A stretch of DNA of 64,000 nucleotides from Rebecca billardiae RCC1528 (Eukaryota > Haptophyta), in the NCBI GenBank assembly GCA_965240325.2, contig OZ251227.1, positions 2,542,001 through 2,606,000 of the forward strand. The letters run 5' to 3'. Every line of letters starts with the position of its first letter. Position 1 is the stretch's first letter. Below, in pieces: positions 50,501-62,500 of the stretch. Made by a program: the position numbers and the translations under genes. Below the pieces are notes generated by a model. It saw only the letters and a list, made by a program, of their open reading frames with translations. It was not told where the DNA came from and did no database searches.

Positions 50501-53500
50501 CGGCGCGCGCCGTCCGCCCACGCGTGGAACAGCCGCGCGGCCTCGCCGTGCGCGAGCGCCTGCGCGGCGCGCGCCTGCAGCCGCGCGCCGCGCTCCTCTG
50601 CGCGCCAGCCGGCCCACGAGGCGCGCAGCGCGCGCGAGGCCCAGTGCGCGAGCGTCGCGCGCAGCGCGGCGCGCGCGCGCGCGTCGGCGCGCCAGCCGTC
50701 GAAGGCGCGCGCGCGCGCGCCGTGCAGCCAGCCGCGCGCGCCGCCGGCCATCAGCCGGCGCGCGCGCGCGCCCGCGCGCCAGCCGTCGAAGCCCGCCGCC
50801 TGCGCGCGCAGCGACCAGCGGCCGAGCGCCGCGCCGAGCGCCGCGCGCGCGCCGCGCACGGCGCGCGCGCCCTCCGCCCACGCGCCGAAGAGCCGCGCGC
50901 TCTCGCCGTGCAGGAACGCCTGCGCCGCGCGCGCGTGCACCCGCTCGCGCGCGAGCGCGGCGCGCAGCCGGCGCCACGCGCCCGCGAGCGCGCCCGACGC
51001 CCAGCGCGCGAGCACCGCGTCCGCCGTGGCGAGCGCGGCGGCGCGGCGCGCGAGCGCGGCGCGCCACGCGTCGAAGAGCCGGCCCGGCGCGCCGCGCGAC
51101 CACTCGCGCGCCGCGCGGCGCACCAGCCCGCGCGCGCGCCCCGCGGCCGCCCACGCCGCGAGCGCGCGCCGCGGCGCGCCGCCCGCCCAGCTGCGCACCG
51201 CGCCGCCGAGCGCGGCGCGCAGCGCGGCGCGCTCGGCGAGCGCGCCGCGCCACGCGTCGAAGAGGCGGCCGAGCGCCCCGCGCGCCCAGCCGCGCGCCGC
51301 GCGGCGCAGCAGCCCGCGCGCGCGCGCGTTCTGCGCCCAGCCGCCGAGCGCGGCCGCCTGCGAGCGCAGCGCCCACCGGCCGAGCGAGCGCGCGCCGACC
51401 GCGGCCGCGCGCGCCGCGCCGCGCGCGCGCCAGCGCCAGCGCGCGAGCGCGCGCGCCCACGCGCCGTGCTGCCACGCGAGCGTGGCCGCGCGCATCGACG
51501 CGTGCGCTGCCGCCGCCGCCGCCCACGCGTTGAACGTCGCCACCGCCGCAGCGAGCTCCCAGCGCACGAGCGCGCGCGCGGCGCGCGCGCGCACGCCCTC
51601 GGCGCGCGCCGCGCGCGCGGCCCACTCGGCGAAGGCGACGCGCTGCGGCGAGAGGAGCTGCACGGCGACGCCGCGCGCGAGCGAGTCGGCGTCGCGCCGC
51701 GCGTCCGCCGCGGCGCACCACGCGCGCCACGCCGCCGCCGGCGCGCGCCGCGCCCAGATGGCGAGCGCGCCGCGCGCGAGCGCGCGCGCGGCGCGCGCGT
51801 CGACCGCGCGCGCCGCCCACGGCCGGAAGGCGGCGGCGGCGCCGCGCGCGGCCAGCCGCTGCGCGGCGCGGCGCGCGAGCGCGCGCGGCGCGGTGGCCGC
51901 GCGCAGCGTGCGCGCGCCGCGCGCGAGCGCCGCGTGCCGCCAGCGCAGCGCCGCCGCGGCGAGCACCGCGCCCGCGCCGTGCGAGCGCTCCACCCACGCG
52001 CGCCACGCGTCGAGCGCGCGCGCGGGCGCGTCCAAGTGCCGCAGGGCGAGCGCGTACCGCGCGAGGCGGCCGAGCGCGCCGGCGGCGCGCAGCGCGCGCC
52101 ACGCGCCGCCGAGCGCGCCCGCGCGCCAGCCGCGCGCCGCGCGCGAGCCCAGCCGCGTCGCGCGCGCCACCTGCCGCCACGCGCCGAACGAGGCGCGGCG
52201 CGAGAGCGCGCCGCGCGCCTCGCCCGTGAACGCGCGCGCGGCGCGCAGCGCGCGCGCGCGCGCGCGCCAGCGCGCCAGCGCGAGGCGCAGCGCGGCGGCG
52301 GCCGAGCGCGCGGCGCTGGGCAGCGCGCGCGCCGCCGCCGCGTGCGTCCGCCACGCGCGCCAGCCGCCGCGCAGCGCCGCGCCGCGGCCCGCGCCGAGCG
52401 CGCGCCGCGCGAGCGCGAGCCCGCGCGACGTCGCGCCGAGCCACGCGCGCAGCGCGCCGCCCGCCGCGCCGTGCTGCCAGCGCAGCACCGACGCGGCGAG
52501 GACGGCGCGCAGCCCGTGCACCAGCTCGACGTGCGTGCGCCACTGCTCGAGAGCGCGCGCCGGGCCGAGCCGCGCGGCGCGCGCGAGCGCGCGCCGCTGC
52601 AGCCGCTCGGCGCGGCCGCGCGCCGCCCAGCGTGCAAACGCCGCGCCGGCGGCCGACTCGGCCCACCGGCCGAGCGAGCGGCGCAGCGCGGCGCGCGCGC
52701 CGCCGACGCGGCGCGCGCCGGCCGCCCACGCGCCGAAGAGCCGCGCGGCCTCGCCGCCGAGGAAGGCGCGCGCGGCGCGGAGCCGCAGCGCCGCGAGCGC
52801 GCCGTTGGCGCGCCACGCGCGCCACGCGCTCGCTACCGAGCCGCGCGCCCAGTGCGCGAGCGGGCGCGCGAGCGCCGCGCGCGCCGACGCGCGCCGCCGG
52901 TGGTCGTCGCGCCACGCGTCGAACAGCCGGCCCTGCGCGCCGTGCACCCAGCCGCGCGCCGCGCGCCGCGCGAGGCCGCGCGCGCGCGCGCTCGCCGCCC
53001 AGCCGCCAAACGCGGCCGCGCGCGAGCGCGGCGTCCAGCGGCGCACCGCCGCGCCGAGCGCGGCGCGCGCGCCGCCGACGCGGCGCGCGCCGTCCGCCCA
53101 CGCGTGGAACAGCCGCGCGGCCTCGCCGTGCGCGAGCGCCTGCGCGGCGCGCGCCTGCAGCCGCGCGCCGCGCTCCTCTGCGCGCCAGCCGGCCCACGAG
53201 GCGCGCAGCGCGCGCGAGGCCCAGTGCGCGAGCGTCGCGCGCAGCGCGGCGCGCGCGCGCGCGTCGGCGCGCCAGCCGTCGAAGGCGCGCGCGCGCGCGC
53301 CGTGCAGCCAGCCGCGCGCGCCGCCGGCCATCAGCCGGCGCGCGCGCGCGCCCGCGCGCCAGCCGTCGAAGCCCGCCGCCTGCGCGCGCAGCGACCAGCG
53401 GCCGAGCGCCGCGCCGAGCGCCGCGCGCGCGCCGCGCACGGCGCGCGCGCCCTCCGCCCACGCGCCGAAGAGCCGCGCGCTCTCGCCGTGCAGGAACGCC

Positions 53501-56500
53501 TGCGCCGCGCGCGCGTGCACCCGCTCGCGCGCGAGCGCGGCGCGCAGCCGGCGCCACGCGCCCGCGAGCGCGCCCGACGCCCAGCGCGCGAGCACCGCGT
53601 CCGCCGTGGCGAGCGCGGCGGCGCGGCGCGCGAGCGCGGCGCGCCACGCGTCGAAGAGCCGGCCCGGCGCGCCGCGCGACCACTCGCGCGCCGCGCGGCG
53701 CACCAGCCCGCGCGCGCGCCCCGCGGCCGCCCACGCCGCGAGCGCGCGCCGCGGCGCGCCGCCCGCCCAGCTGCGCACCGCGCCGCCGAGCGCGGCGCGC
53801 AGCGCGGCGCGCTCGGCGAGCGCGCCGCGCCACGCGTCGAAGAGGCGGCCGAGCGCCCCGCGCGCCCAGCCGCGCGCCGCGCGGCGCAGCAGCCCGCGCG
53901 CGCGCGCGTTCTGCGCCCAGCCGCCAAACGCGGCCGCCTGCGAGCGCAGCGACCAGCGGCCGAGCGACAGCCGCAGCGCGGCGGCGGCGCCGCGCAGCCG
54001 CGCGGCGTGGCGCGCCCACGCGCACAAGAGGCGCGCCGACTCGCCGTGCGCGAGCGTGCGCGCGGCGCGCAGCTGGAGGCTGCGCAGCCGCGCCGCCTCG
54101 CGCCAGCCGGCCCACGAGCCGCGCAGCTCGCGCGAGCCCCAGTGCGCGAGCGCGGCGCCGAGCGCGCGGCGCGCGGCCACGCGGCCACGCCAGCCGTCAA
54201 AGGCGCGCGCCTGCGCGCCGCGCAGCCAGCCGCGCGCGCCGCCGGCCATCAGCCGGCGCGCGCGCGCGCCCGCGCGCCAGCCGTCGAAGCCCGCCGCCAG
54301 CGCGCGCATCGACCAGCGCCGCGCGGCGAGCGCGCCCGCGCCGCGGGCACCGCCGAGCCGCGGCGCGGCGCGCGCCCACGCGCCAAAGCCGCGGCCGGCC
54401 GCGCCGCGCGCGAGCGCGAGCGCCGCGCGCCGCGTGAGCCGCCGCAGCCGCGCGGCCTCGCGCCAGCCGCGCCACGAGCCGCGCCGGGCGGCGCCGCGCC
54501 AGTCGCGCGCCGCCGCATCGAGCGTGGCGCGCGCGGCGCGCGCGGCGCGCGCCGCGCCGTGCCACGCGCCGAGCGCGCCGCCGAGCGCGCCGCCGTGCCA
54601 GCGCGCGGCGGCGGTGCGCAGCAGGTCGGCGCGCGCGCCGCGCGCGAGCCACGCCGCCCACGCGCCGCCGAGCCGCGCGAGCTCGCGGCGCGAGACGACG
54701 CCGCCGACGCGCGAGAGCAGATCGAGCCGCGCGGCCGCGCGGCCGCGCCACGTGCCGAGCGCGCGGAGCGCCGGCGGCTCGCGCAGCGCGCGCACGCCGG
54801 CGGCGAGCCGCGCGCGCGCGCGCGCGCGCGCCGCCCAGCCGCCGAGCGCGCGCGCGCGCTCGAGCCGCGCCCAGCGGCCGAGCGCCGCGCCGAGCATCGC
54901 GCGCGCGCGCTCCGCGCGGCCGTGCGCGCCGCGCCACGCGCGCCACGCCGCGGCGCACCGCGCGTGCGCCCAGCGGCCGAGCGCGCGCGCGCGCAGCGCG
55001 CGCGAGCGGCCGAGCGCCGCCCAGCGGCCGAGCGCGGCCGGCAGCGCCGCGCCGCGCCGCGCGCGCGCGCCGAGCGCGTCGAGCGCGCGCGCGAGCGCGA
55101 CGAGGTTCCACGCGGCCCACGAGGCGCGCAGCCGGCGCGCGTGCGCGCGGAACGCGCGCGCCGCGCGGCGCGCGCGCGCCGCGCGCGCCCAGTGCGCGTG
55201 GTGCGCGCCGAGCGTCGAGGCGGCGAAGCGGCGCGCGGCGCGGCGCGCGCCGCCGCGCAGCGCGGCGCTGAAGGCGGCGGCCTCGCCACGCGCGCGCCAC
55301 GCGCCGAGCGCGCGCGCCTCGGCGCGCATCGCCCAGTGGCGCGCGGTCGCGAGCAGCAGCGCGCGCGACACGGCGCGCGCCTCGAGAGACTCGAGCCACA
55401 CGCCGAACCCGGCCTCGAGCACGCGCAGCCGCGCGAGGCCGGAGCGCGCGCGCGTCTGCCGCGCGCGCGCCGCGTGCCGGAACCACGCGCCGAGCGCGGC
55501 CGCCTCCGCCTTGAGCGCGCAGAAGGTGGCGGAGCTGGCGAGCTGCGCGCGCGTGAGCGCGAGCAGCCGCGCCGCGCGCCGCGCGCGCAGCAGCGCCGCG
55601 CCGAGCGCGCCGCGCGCGTCGAGCAGCGCCGACGAGCCGAGCTGCGAGGCGAGCACGCGCGCGAGCGTCGCGGCGACGGCCCAGCGCGCGAGCGCGCGCG
55701 CGAGCGCGTGCGACGGCGCGATCGGCGCGATCAGCCGCGCGAGCGCGCGGTCGGCCGCGCCGGCGCGCCAGCCGGCGAGCGCGGCGCCGCGCGCGCCCGC
55801 CGCCCAGCGCGCCGCCGCGCCGCGCAGCACGGCCGCCGCGCCGCGCCGCGCGGCCGCCGCGTCGCGCCACGTGCCGAGCGCGCGCGCGGCCGCGCCGTGC
55901 GCGAGCCGCGCGCCCGCGCGCGCGCCGAGCGCGGCGCGCGCGCGGCCGCCGAGCGCGGCGCGGCGCCACGCGCCGAAGGCGGCGCCGCGCGTGCCCGCCG
56001 CCAGCCGGCGCAGCGCTGCGCCAAACGCGCCGCGCCGCGCGCGCGCCGCCGCCGCCGCGCCGCGCAGCGCGCGCAGCGCGCCGCCGAGCGCGCCCGCGCG
56101 CCAGCGGCGCGCGCACGCGGCGGCGCGGCGCCGCGCGTCCTCCGCCTCGCGCCACGCGCGCCACGAGCCCACCATCCGCGCGAGCTCCCAGCGCACGAGC
56201 ACCGCCGCGGCGCGCGCGCGCACGCCGAGCTCCGCGCGCGCGTGCGCGCGCAGCCGCTGCAGCGACGCGCCGAGCGGCGCGCGCAGGAAGGCGGCGGCGC
56301 CCGCGCGCAGCAGCGCGGCGGCGCGGCGCGGCGGCGCGGCGGCGCGCCACGCGCCCAGCGCCGCGGCGGTGGCGGCGTGCCGCCAGCGCGTGCCCGCCGC
56401 GCGCAGCGACGCGGCGCCGCGCCGCGCCGCCGCGCCCGCCTCCCAGCCGCGCAGCGCGCGCCGCAGCCCGCCCGAGCGCAGCTCGATGATCGAGACGCGC

Positions 56501-59500
56501 ACGCGCATCCGCTCGAGGGCGAACTCGGCGAGCACGCTCCACGCGCCGTCGATCGCGGCGGTGCGCCAGCGGCGCAGCGCGGCGGCGAGCGCGGCGCGCA
56601 GCGCGGCGCGGCGCGCGGCGGCGTGCGTCCAGCGCGCAAACGCGCGCGCGGGCGCGCCCAGCCTCCACATGGCGAGCGCGAAGCGCGCGCGCCGGCCGAG
56701 CGCGCCGCCGTCGGCGAGCGCGCGCCACGCGCCGACGAGCCCGCGGCCGCGCCAGCGCGCGGCGGCGCGCGCGAGCAGCGCCTCGCGCGGCGTGCGCGCG
56801 GGCGGCGCGCTCGCCCAGCGCAGCAGCGCGCGCGCCTCGGCGCGGCGGCGCAGCCGCGCGCCCGCGCGCCGCGCCGCCGCGCGCGCGCTCGCCGCCGACG
56901 CCCACGCGCTCAGCGCCGGCCGCGCGAGCAGCGTCGCGGCGCGCGGCCGGCGGCCGCGCGCGCGGCCGGCGGCGCGGCGCGCGGCGACCGCCACGCGGCC
57001 GAACGCCGCGGCGCGCGCGCGGCCGACGCGGCGCTCGTCGAGCGCCGCGTCGAGCGCGGCGACGAGCACCGCCGCGCGCGCGCGGTCGCGCCAGCAGCCG
57101 AGCGCGAGCGCGCTCGCCGTCGCCGCGTACGCGCGCCGCGCGCGCGCGCGCTCGCGGCCGCGCGCCGCGCGGCGCGCCCAGCGCGCGAGCGCGCGCGCGC
57201 TCGCGAGCGCGGCGCGCAGCGCGTCGGCGTCGGCGAGGCGCGCGCGCGCGGCGCGCGCGAGCGCGAGCCCCGCCGCCCAGACGCGCAGCGCGCGCGCGCT
57301 CTCGCGCGCGCGCGCGCCCACCAGCGCGCGCGTCGCCGCGTGCCCGACGGCGCGCAGCCGCGCGCCGGCGCGCAGCCGCGCCCACGCGCGGCCGAGCGGC
57401 GCGCCGAGCGGCGCGCCGGCGCGCGCGAGCAGCGCGCGCGCCGCGCCGCGCGCGGCGGACGCGGCGCGCCACGCGCGCAGCGCGCGAGCGGGCGCGGCGC
57501 GGCGCAGCGCGAGCGCGCTGCGGCGCAGCACGCCGCCCACGCGCGCGGCCGCCGCCCAGCCGCCAAACGCGACGTGCTGCGCGCGCATCGACCAGCGGCC
57601 GAGCGACAGCCGCAGCGCGGCGAGCGCGACGCCGACGCGGAGCGCGGCGTCCGCCCAGCGCAGGAAGAGCCGCGCGGTCTCGCCGTGCGCCCAGTCGCGC
57701 GCCGCGCGGCGCAGCAGCGCGCGCGCGCGCGCGCCCGCCACCCAGCCGTCGTACGCCGCCGCCTGCGCGCGCACCGCCCAGCGGCCGAGCGCGCGCGCGG
57801 CGCGCGCGCGCAGCGCCGAGCCGGCGGCCCAGCGGTCGAACGCGCGCGCGCTCGCGCCCGCGCGCCAGCGCGCCGCGCTCGAGTGGAGCAACCGACGCGC
57901 GTGCGCGACGTCGGCCCACGAGCGCCACGCGCGGTGCGACGCGGAGAGCTCCCATCGCGCCGCGACGCTCGCGGCGCGCGCGAGGAGGTCAAAGTGCGCG
58001 CGCGTGCTCGCCGCCCAGCCGTCGAACGCGGCCGCGGCCGGGCCGGAGACGAGCGCGCGCGCGCCCGCGCGCAGCCGGCGGCGGTCGTCGGCGTGCGCGA
58101 GCCACGCGCGCCACGCGCGGCCGTGCGCGGCGCGGATCCAGCGGCCGAGCGCGCCGCCCGCCGCGGCGAGCGCCGCGCCGCGCCGCCGGTGGTCGTCGCG
58201 CCACGCGTCGAAGAGCCGGCCCTGCGCGCCGTGCACCCAGCTGCGCGCCGCGCGCCGCGTGAGCGCGCGCTCGCGCGCGCGCGCCGCCCAGCCGTCGAAC
58301 GCGGCGGCCTGCGAGCGCAGCGTCCACCGGCCGAGCGACGCGCCGAGCGACGCGCGCGCCTCGCCCAGCGCGCGCGCGCCGCGCGCCCACGCGCCGAAGA
58401 GCCGCGCGCTCTCGCCGTGCAGGAACGTGCGCGCGCCGCGCAGCAGCAGCGCGCGCGACGCCGCCTCGGCGTCCCAGCTGCGCCACGACGCGCGCAGCGA
58501 GCGCTGCGACCAGTGCGCCACCGTCGCGCCCAGCGTCGCGCGCATCGCCTCCCTCGCGCGGTGGTCGTCGCGCCACGCGTCGAAGAGGCGGCCGAGCGCG
58601 CCGTGCGCCGCGCGCCGCACCGCGAGCCGCATGAGCCCGCGCGAGCGCGCGCCGTGCGCCCAGCCGCCAAACGCGGCGTGGAGCGCGCGCTGCGACCACC
58701 GACCCGCGGCGGGCTCGAGCAGAGCGAGCGCCTCGCGCAGCGCGCGCGCCCAGTCGAGCCAGCCGAGGAACGCGCGGCCCAACCCGCCGGTCATCGCGAT
58801 CACGAGGGCACGCCGCCGCAGCTGCAGCGCGCGCGCCTGGTCCGCCCACGCCGCCCACGAGCTCCGCAGCGATTGCGCCGCCCAGCGCTCGACCGAGGCG
58901 TCGAGCGTGCGCAGCGCGGAGGCGCGCGCCGCGCTGAACTCCGTCCAGCACGAGAGCGCGCGCGCGAGCGCGCCGCCGACAAAGAGGCGCACGCCCGTGC
59001 GCAGCAGCCGCGCGCCCGACGCGCCCTGCTCCCACGAGCGCCACGCGCGGAGCAGCGCCGACAGCTCCCAGCGCGCGACGACGCCCGCGGCAACCGCGAG
59101 CACGGACAGCTCGGTCTCAGTGAGCAGCTTCCACGCGCCAAACGCAACGCCGACGCCGGCGACCTCCTTGAGAGCGGTCGCGCCGGCGAGCAGGCTGGCG
59201 CGCTGCGCCGCGAAGGCCGTCCACGCGCGCCACGCGCGGCCCTGCGCCATCGAGGCGAACGCGCGCGCCGGCGCGGCGAGCAGCTCGCGCGCGCGCGCCA
59301 GCTCGGCCACGCCCGCGCGCCACACGTCAAAGAGCCGCGCCTGCGCGCCGTGCACCCAGTCGCGCGCCGAGCGGCGCAGCAGCGCGAGCCCGCGCGTGTT
59401 CGCCGCCCAGCCCGCAAACGCGAACGACTGCGAGCGCTTCGACCAGCGGCCGAGCGCCGTGCCCAGCGTGCCGCGAGCGTCGCGCACCGCGCGCGCGCCG

Positions 59501-62500
59501 GACACCCAGCGGTGGTACAGCCGCGCCGACTCGCCGTGCACAAACGCCTGCGCGGAGCGACGCGCGAGCGCGCGCTCGCGCGCGCGCGCCGCCCAGCCGT
59601 CGAACGCGGCGGCCTGCGCGCGCAGCGTCCACCGGCCGAGTGATGCGCCGAGCGAGGCGCGCGCGTCGCCCAGCGCGCGCGCGCCCAGCGCCCACGCGCG
59701 GAAGAGCCGCGCGCTCTCGCCGTGCAGGAACGTGCGCGCGCCGCGCAGCAGCAGCGCGCGCGACGCCGCCTCCGCGTCCCAGCTGCGCCACGACGCGCGC
59801 AGCGAGCGCTGCGACCAGTGCGCCACCGTCGCGCCCAGCGTCGCGCGCATCGCCTCCCTCGCGCGGTGGTCGTCGCGCCACGCGTCGAAGAGCCGCGCCT
59901 GCGCGCCGTGCGTGAACGTGCGCACGGCGCGCCGCACGAGCCCGCGCTCGCGCGCGTTCTCCGCCCAGCCGCCAAACGCGGCGTGCAGCGTGCGCTGCGA
60001 CCACCGACCCGCGGCGGGCTCGAGCAGAGCGAGCGCGTCGCGCAGCGCGCGCGCCCAGTCGGACCAGCCGAGGAACGCGCGAGCCAGGCCGCCCTTCATC
60101 GCGACCACGAGGGCGCGCCGCTGCAACTCGCGCGCGCGCACCTCGGACGCCCACAGGGACCACGTCGCCAGCAGCGACCCCGCCGCCCAGCGCTCGACAG
60201 AGGAGTCGAGCGTGCGCAGCGCGGAGGCGCGCGCGGATGAAAACTCCATCCAGCACAAGAGCGCGCGCGCGAGCGCGCCGCCGATGAAGCGGCGCACGCC
60301 AGAGCGCAGTAGCTGCGCGCGCGACGCGGCCTCGTCCCACGAGCGCCACGCCTTGTGCACCGAGGCCAGCTCCCAGCGCACCATCACCACGGCCGCGCGC
60401 TCGAGCACGGAGAGCTGCGCCACTGCCGTCCGCTTCCATGACGCGAACGCAAAGCCAACGCCCGTGACGGGGCCCTCGGCGAGCGCGGTGGCGGCGGACA
60501 TGAGCTGCGCGCGCTGCATCGCGAACACAGTCCACGAACGCCACGCGCGGCCCTGCGCCATCGAGGCGAACGCGCGCGCCGGCGCGGCGAGCAGCTCGCG
60601 CGCGCGCGCCAGCTCAGCCACGCCCGCGCGCCACACGTCAAAGAGCCGCGCCTGCGCGCCGTGCACCCAGTCGCGCGCCGAGCGGCGCAGCAGCGCGCGC
60701 CCGTGCGCGTTGTCCGCCCAGCCCGCAAACGCGAACGACTGCGAGCGCTTCGACCAGCGGCCGAGCGCCGTGCCCAGCGTGCCGCGAGCGTCGCGCACCG
60801 CGCGCGCGCCGGATACCCAGCGGTGGTACAGCCGCGCCGACTCGCCGTGCACAAACGCCTGCGCGGAGCGACGCGCTCGCGCGCGCTCGCGCGCGCGCGC
60901 CGCCCAGCCGTCGAACGCGGCGGCCTGCGCGCGCAGCGTCCACCGGCCGAGTGACGCGCCGAGCGACGCGCGCGCGTCGCCCAGCGCGCGCGCGCCGAGC
61001 GCCCACGCGCGGAAGAGCCGCGCGCTCTCGCCGTGCAGGAACGTGCGCGCGCCGCGCAGCAGCAGCGCGCGCGACGCCACCTCCTCGTCCCAGCTGCGCC
61101 ACGACGCGCGCAGCGAGCGCTGCGACCAGTGCGCCACCGTCGCGCCCAGCGTCGCGCACATCGCCTCCCTCGCGCGGTGGTCGTCGCGCCACGCGTCGAA
61201 GAGCCGCGCCTGCGCGCCGTGCGTGAACGTGCGCACGGCGCGCCGCACGAGCCCGCGCTCGCGCGCGTTCTCCGCCCAGCCGCCAAACGCGGCGTGCAGC
61301 GTGCGCTGCGACCACCGTCCGGCCGCGGGCTCGAGCAGCGACAGCGCGTCGCGCAGCGCGCGCGCCCAGTCGGACCAGCCGAGGAACGCGCGAGCCAGGC
61401 CGCCCTTCATCGCGACCACGAGGGCGCGCCGCTGCAACTCGCGCGCGCGCACCTCGGACGCCCACAGGGACCACGTCGCCAGCAGCGACCCCGCCGCCCA
61501 GCGCTCGACAGAGGAGTCGAGCGTGCGCAGCGCGGAGGCGCGCGCGGATGAAAACTCCATCCAGCACGAGAGCGCGCGCGCGAGCGCGCCGCCCATGAAG
61601 CGGCGCACGCCAGAGCGCAGCAGCTGCGCGCGCGACGCGGCCTCGTCCCACGAGCGCCACGCCTTGTGCACCGAGGCCAGCTCCCAGCGCATCATCACCA
61701 CGGCCGCGCGCTCGAGCACGGACAGCTGCGCCACCGCCGTCCGCTTCCACGACGCAAACGCAAAGCCCACGCCCGTGACGGGGCCCTCCACGAGCGCGGT
61801 GGCGGCGAACATGAGCTGCGCGCGCTGCGTCGCGAACACAGTCCACGCGCGCCACGCGCGGCCCTGCGCCATCGAGGCGAACGCGCGCGCCGGCGCAGCG
61901 AGCAGCTCGCGCGCGCGCGCCAGCTCGGCCACGCCCGCGCGCCACACGTCAAAGAGCCGCGCCTGCGCGCCGTGCACCCAGTCGCGCGCCGAGCGGCGAA
62001 TGAGCGCGAGCCCGCGCGCGTTCACCGCCCAGCCCGCGAAGGCGCGGTGCTGCGAGCGCTTCGACCAGCGGCCGAGAGCGACGTCCAGCGTGCCGCGCGC
62101 CGCGGCGCTCCGCCGGTGGTCGTCGCGCCACGCGTCGAAGAGCCGCGCCTGCGCGCCGTGCACCCAGCTGCGCGCCGCGTGCCGTGCGAGGGCGCGCTCG
62201 CGCGCGCGCGCCGCCCAGCCGTCGAACGCGGCGTGCTGCGCGCGCAGCGTCCACCGGCCGAGTGACGCGCCGAGCGACGCGCGCGCCTCGCCCAGCGCGC
62301 GCGCGCCGAGCGCCCACGCGCGGAAGAGCCGCGCGCTCTCGCCGTGCAGGAACGTGCGCGCGCCGCGCAGCAGCAGCGCGCGCGACGCCGCCTCCGCGTC
62401 CCAGCTGCGCCACGACGCGCGCAGCGAGCGCTGCGACCAGTGCGCCACCGTCGCGCCCAGCGTCGCGCGCATCGCCTCCCTCGCGCGGTGGTCGTCGCGC

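Noticed and set aside
44531-54115. 3,194-codon open frame on minus, shifted against giant gene 2
   Set aside because: Shifted frame of the same strand with Arg/Ala-rich random product; the Trp-repeat frame is the coherent one.
45103-59643. 4,846-codon open frame on + opposite giant gene 2
   Set aside because: Same reasoning: low-complexity Arg/Ala composition and no domain; a shadow of the minus-strand repeat gene.
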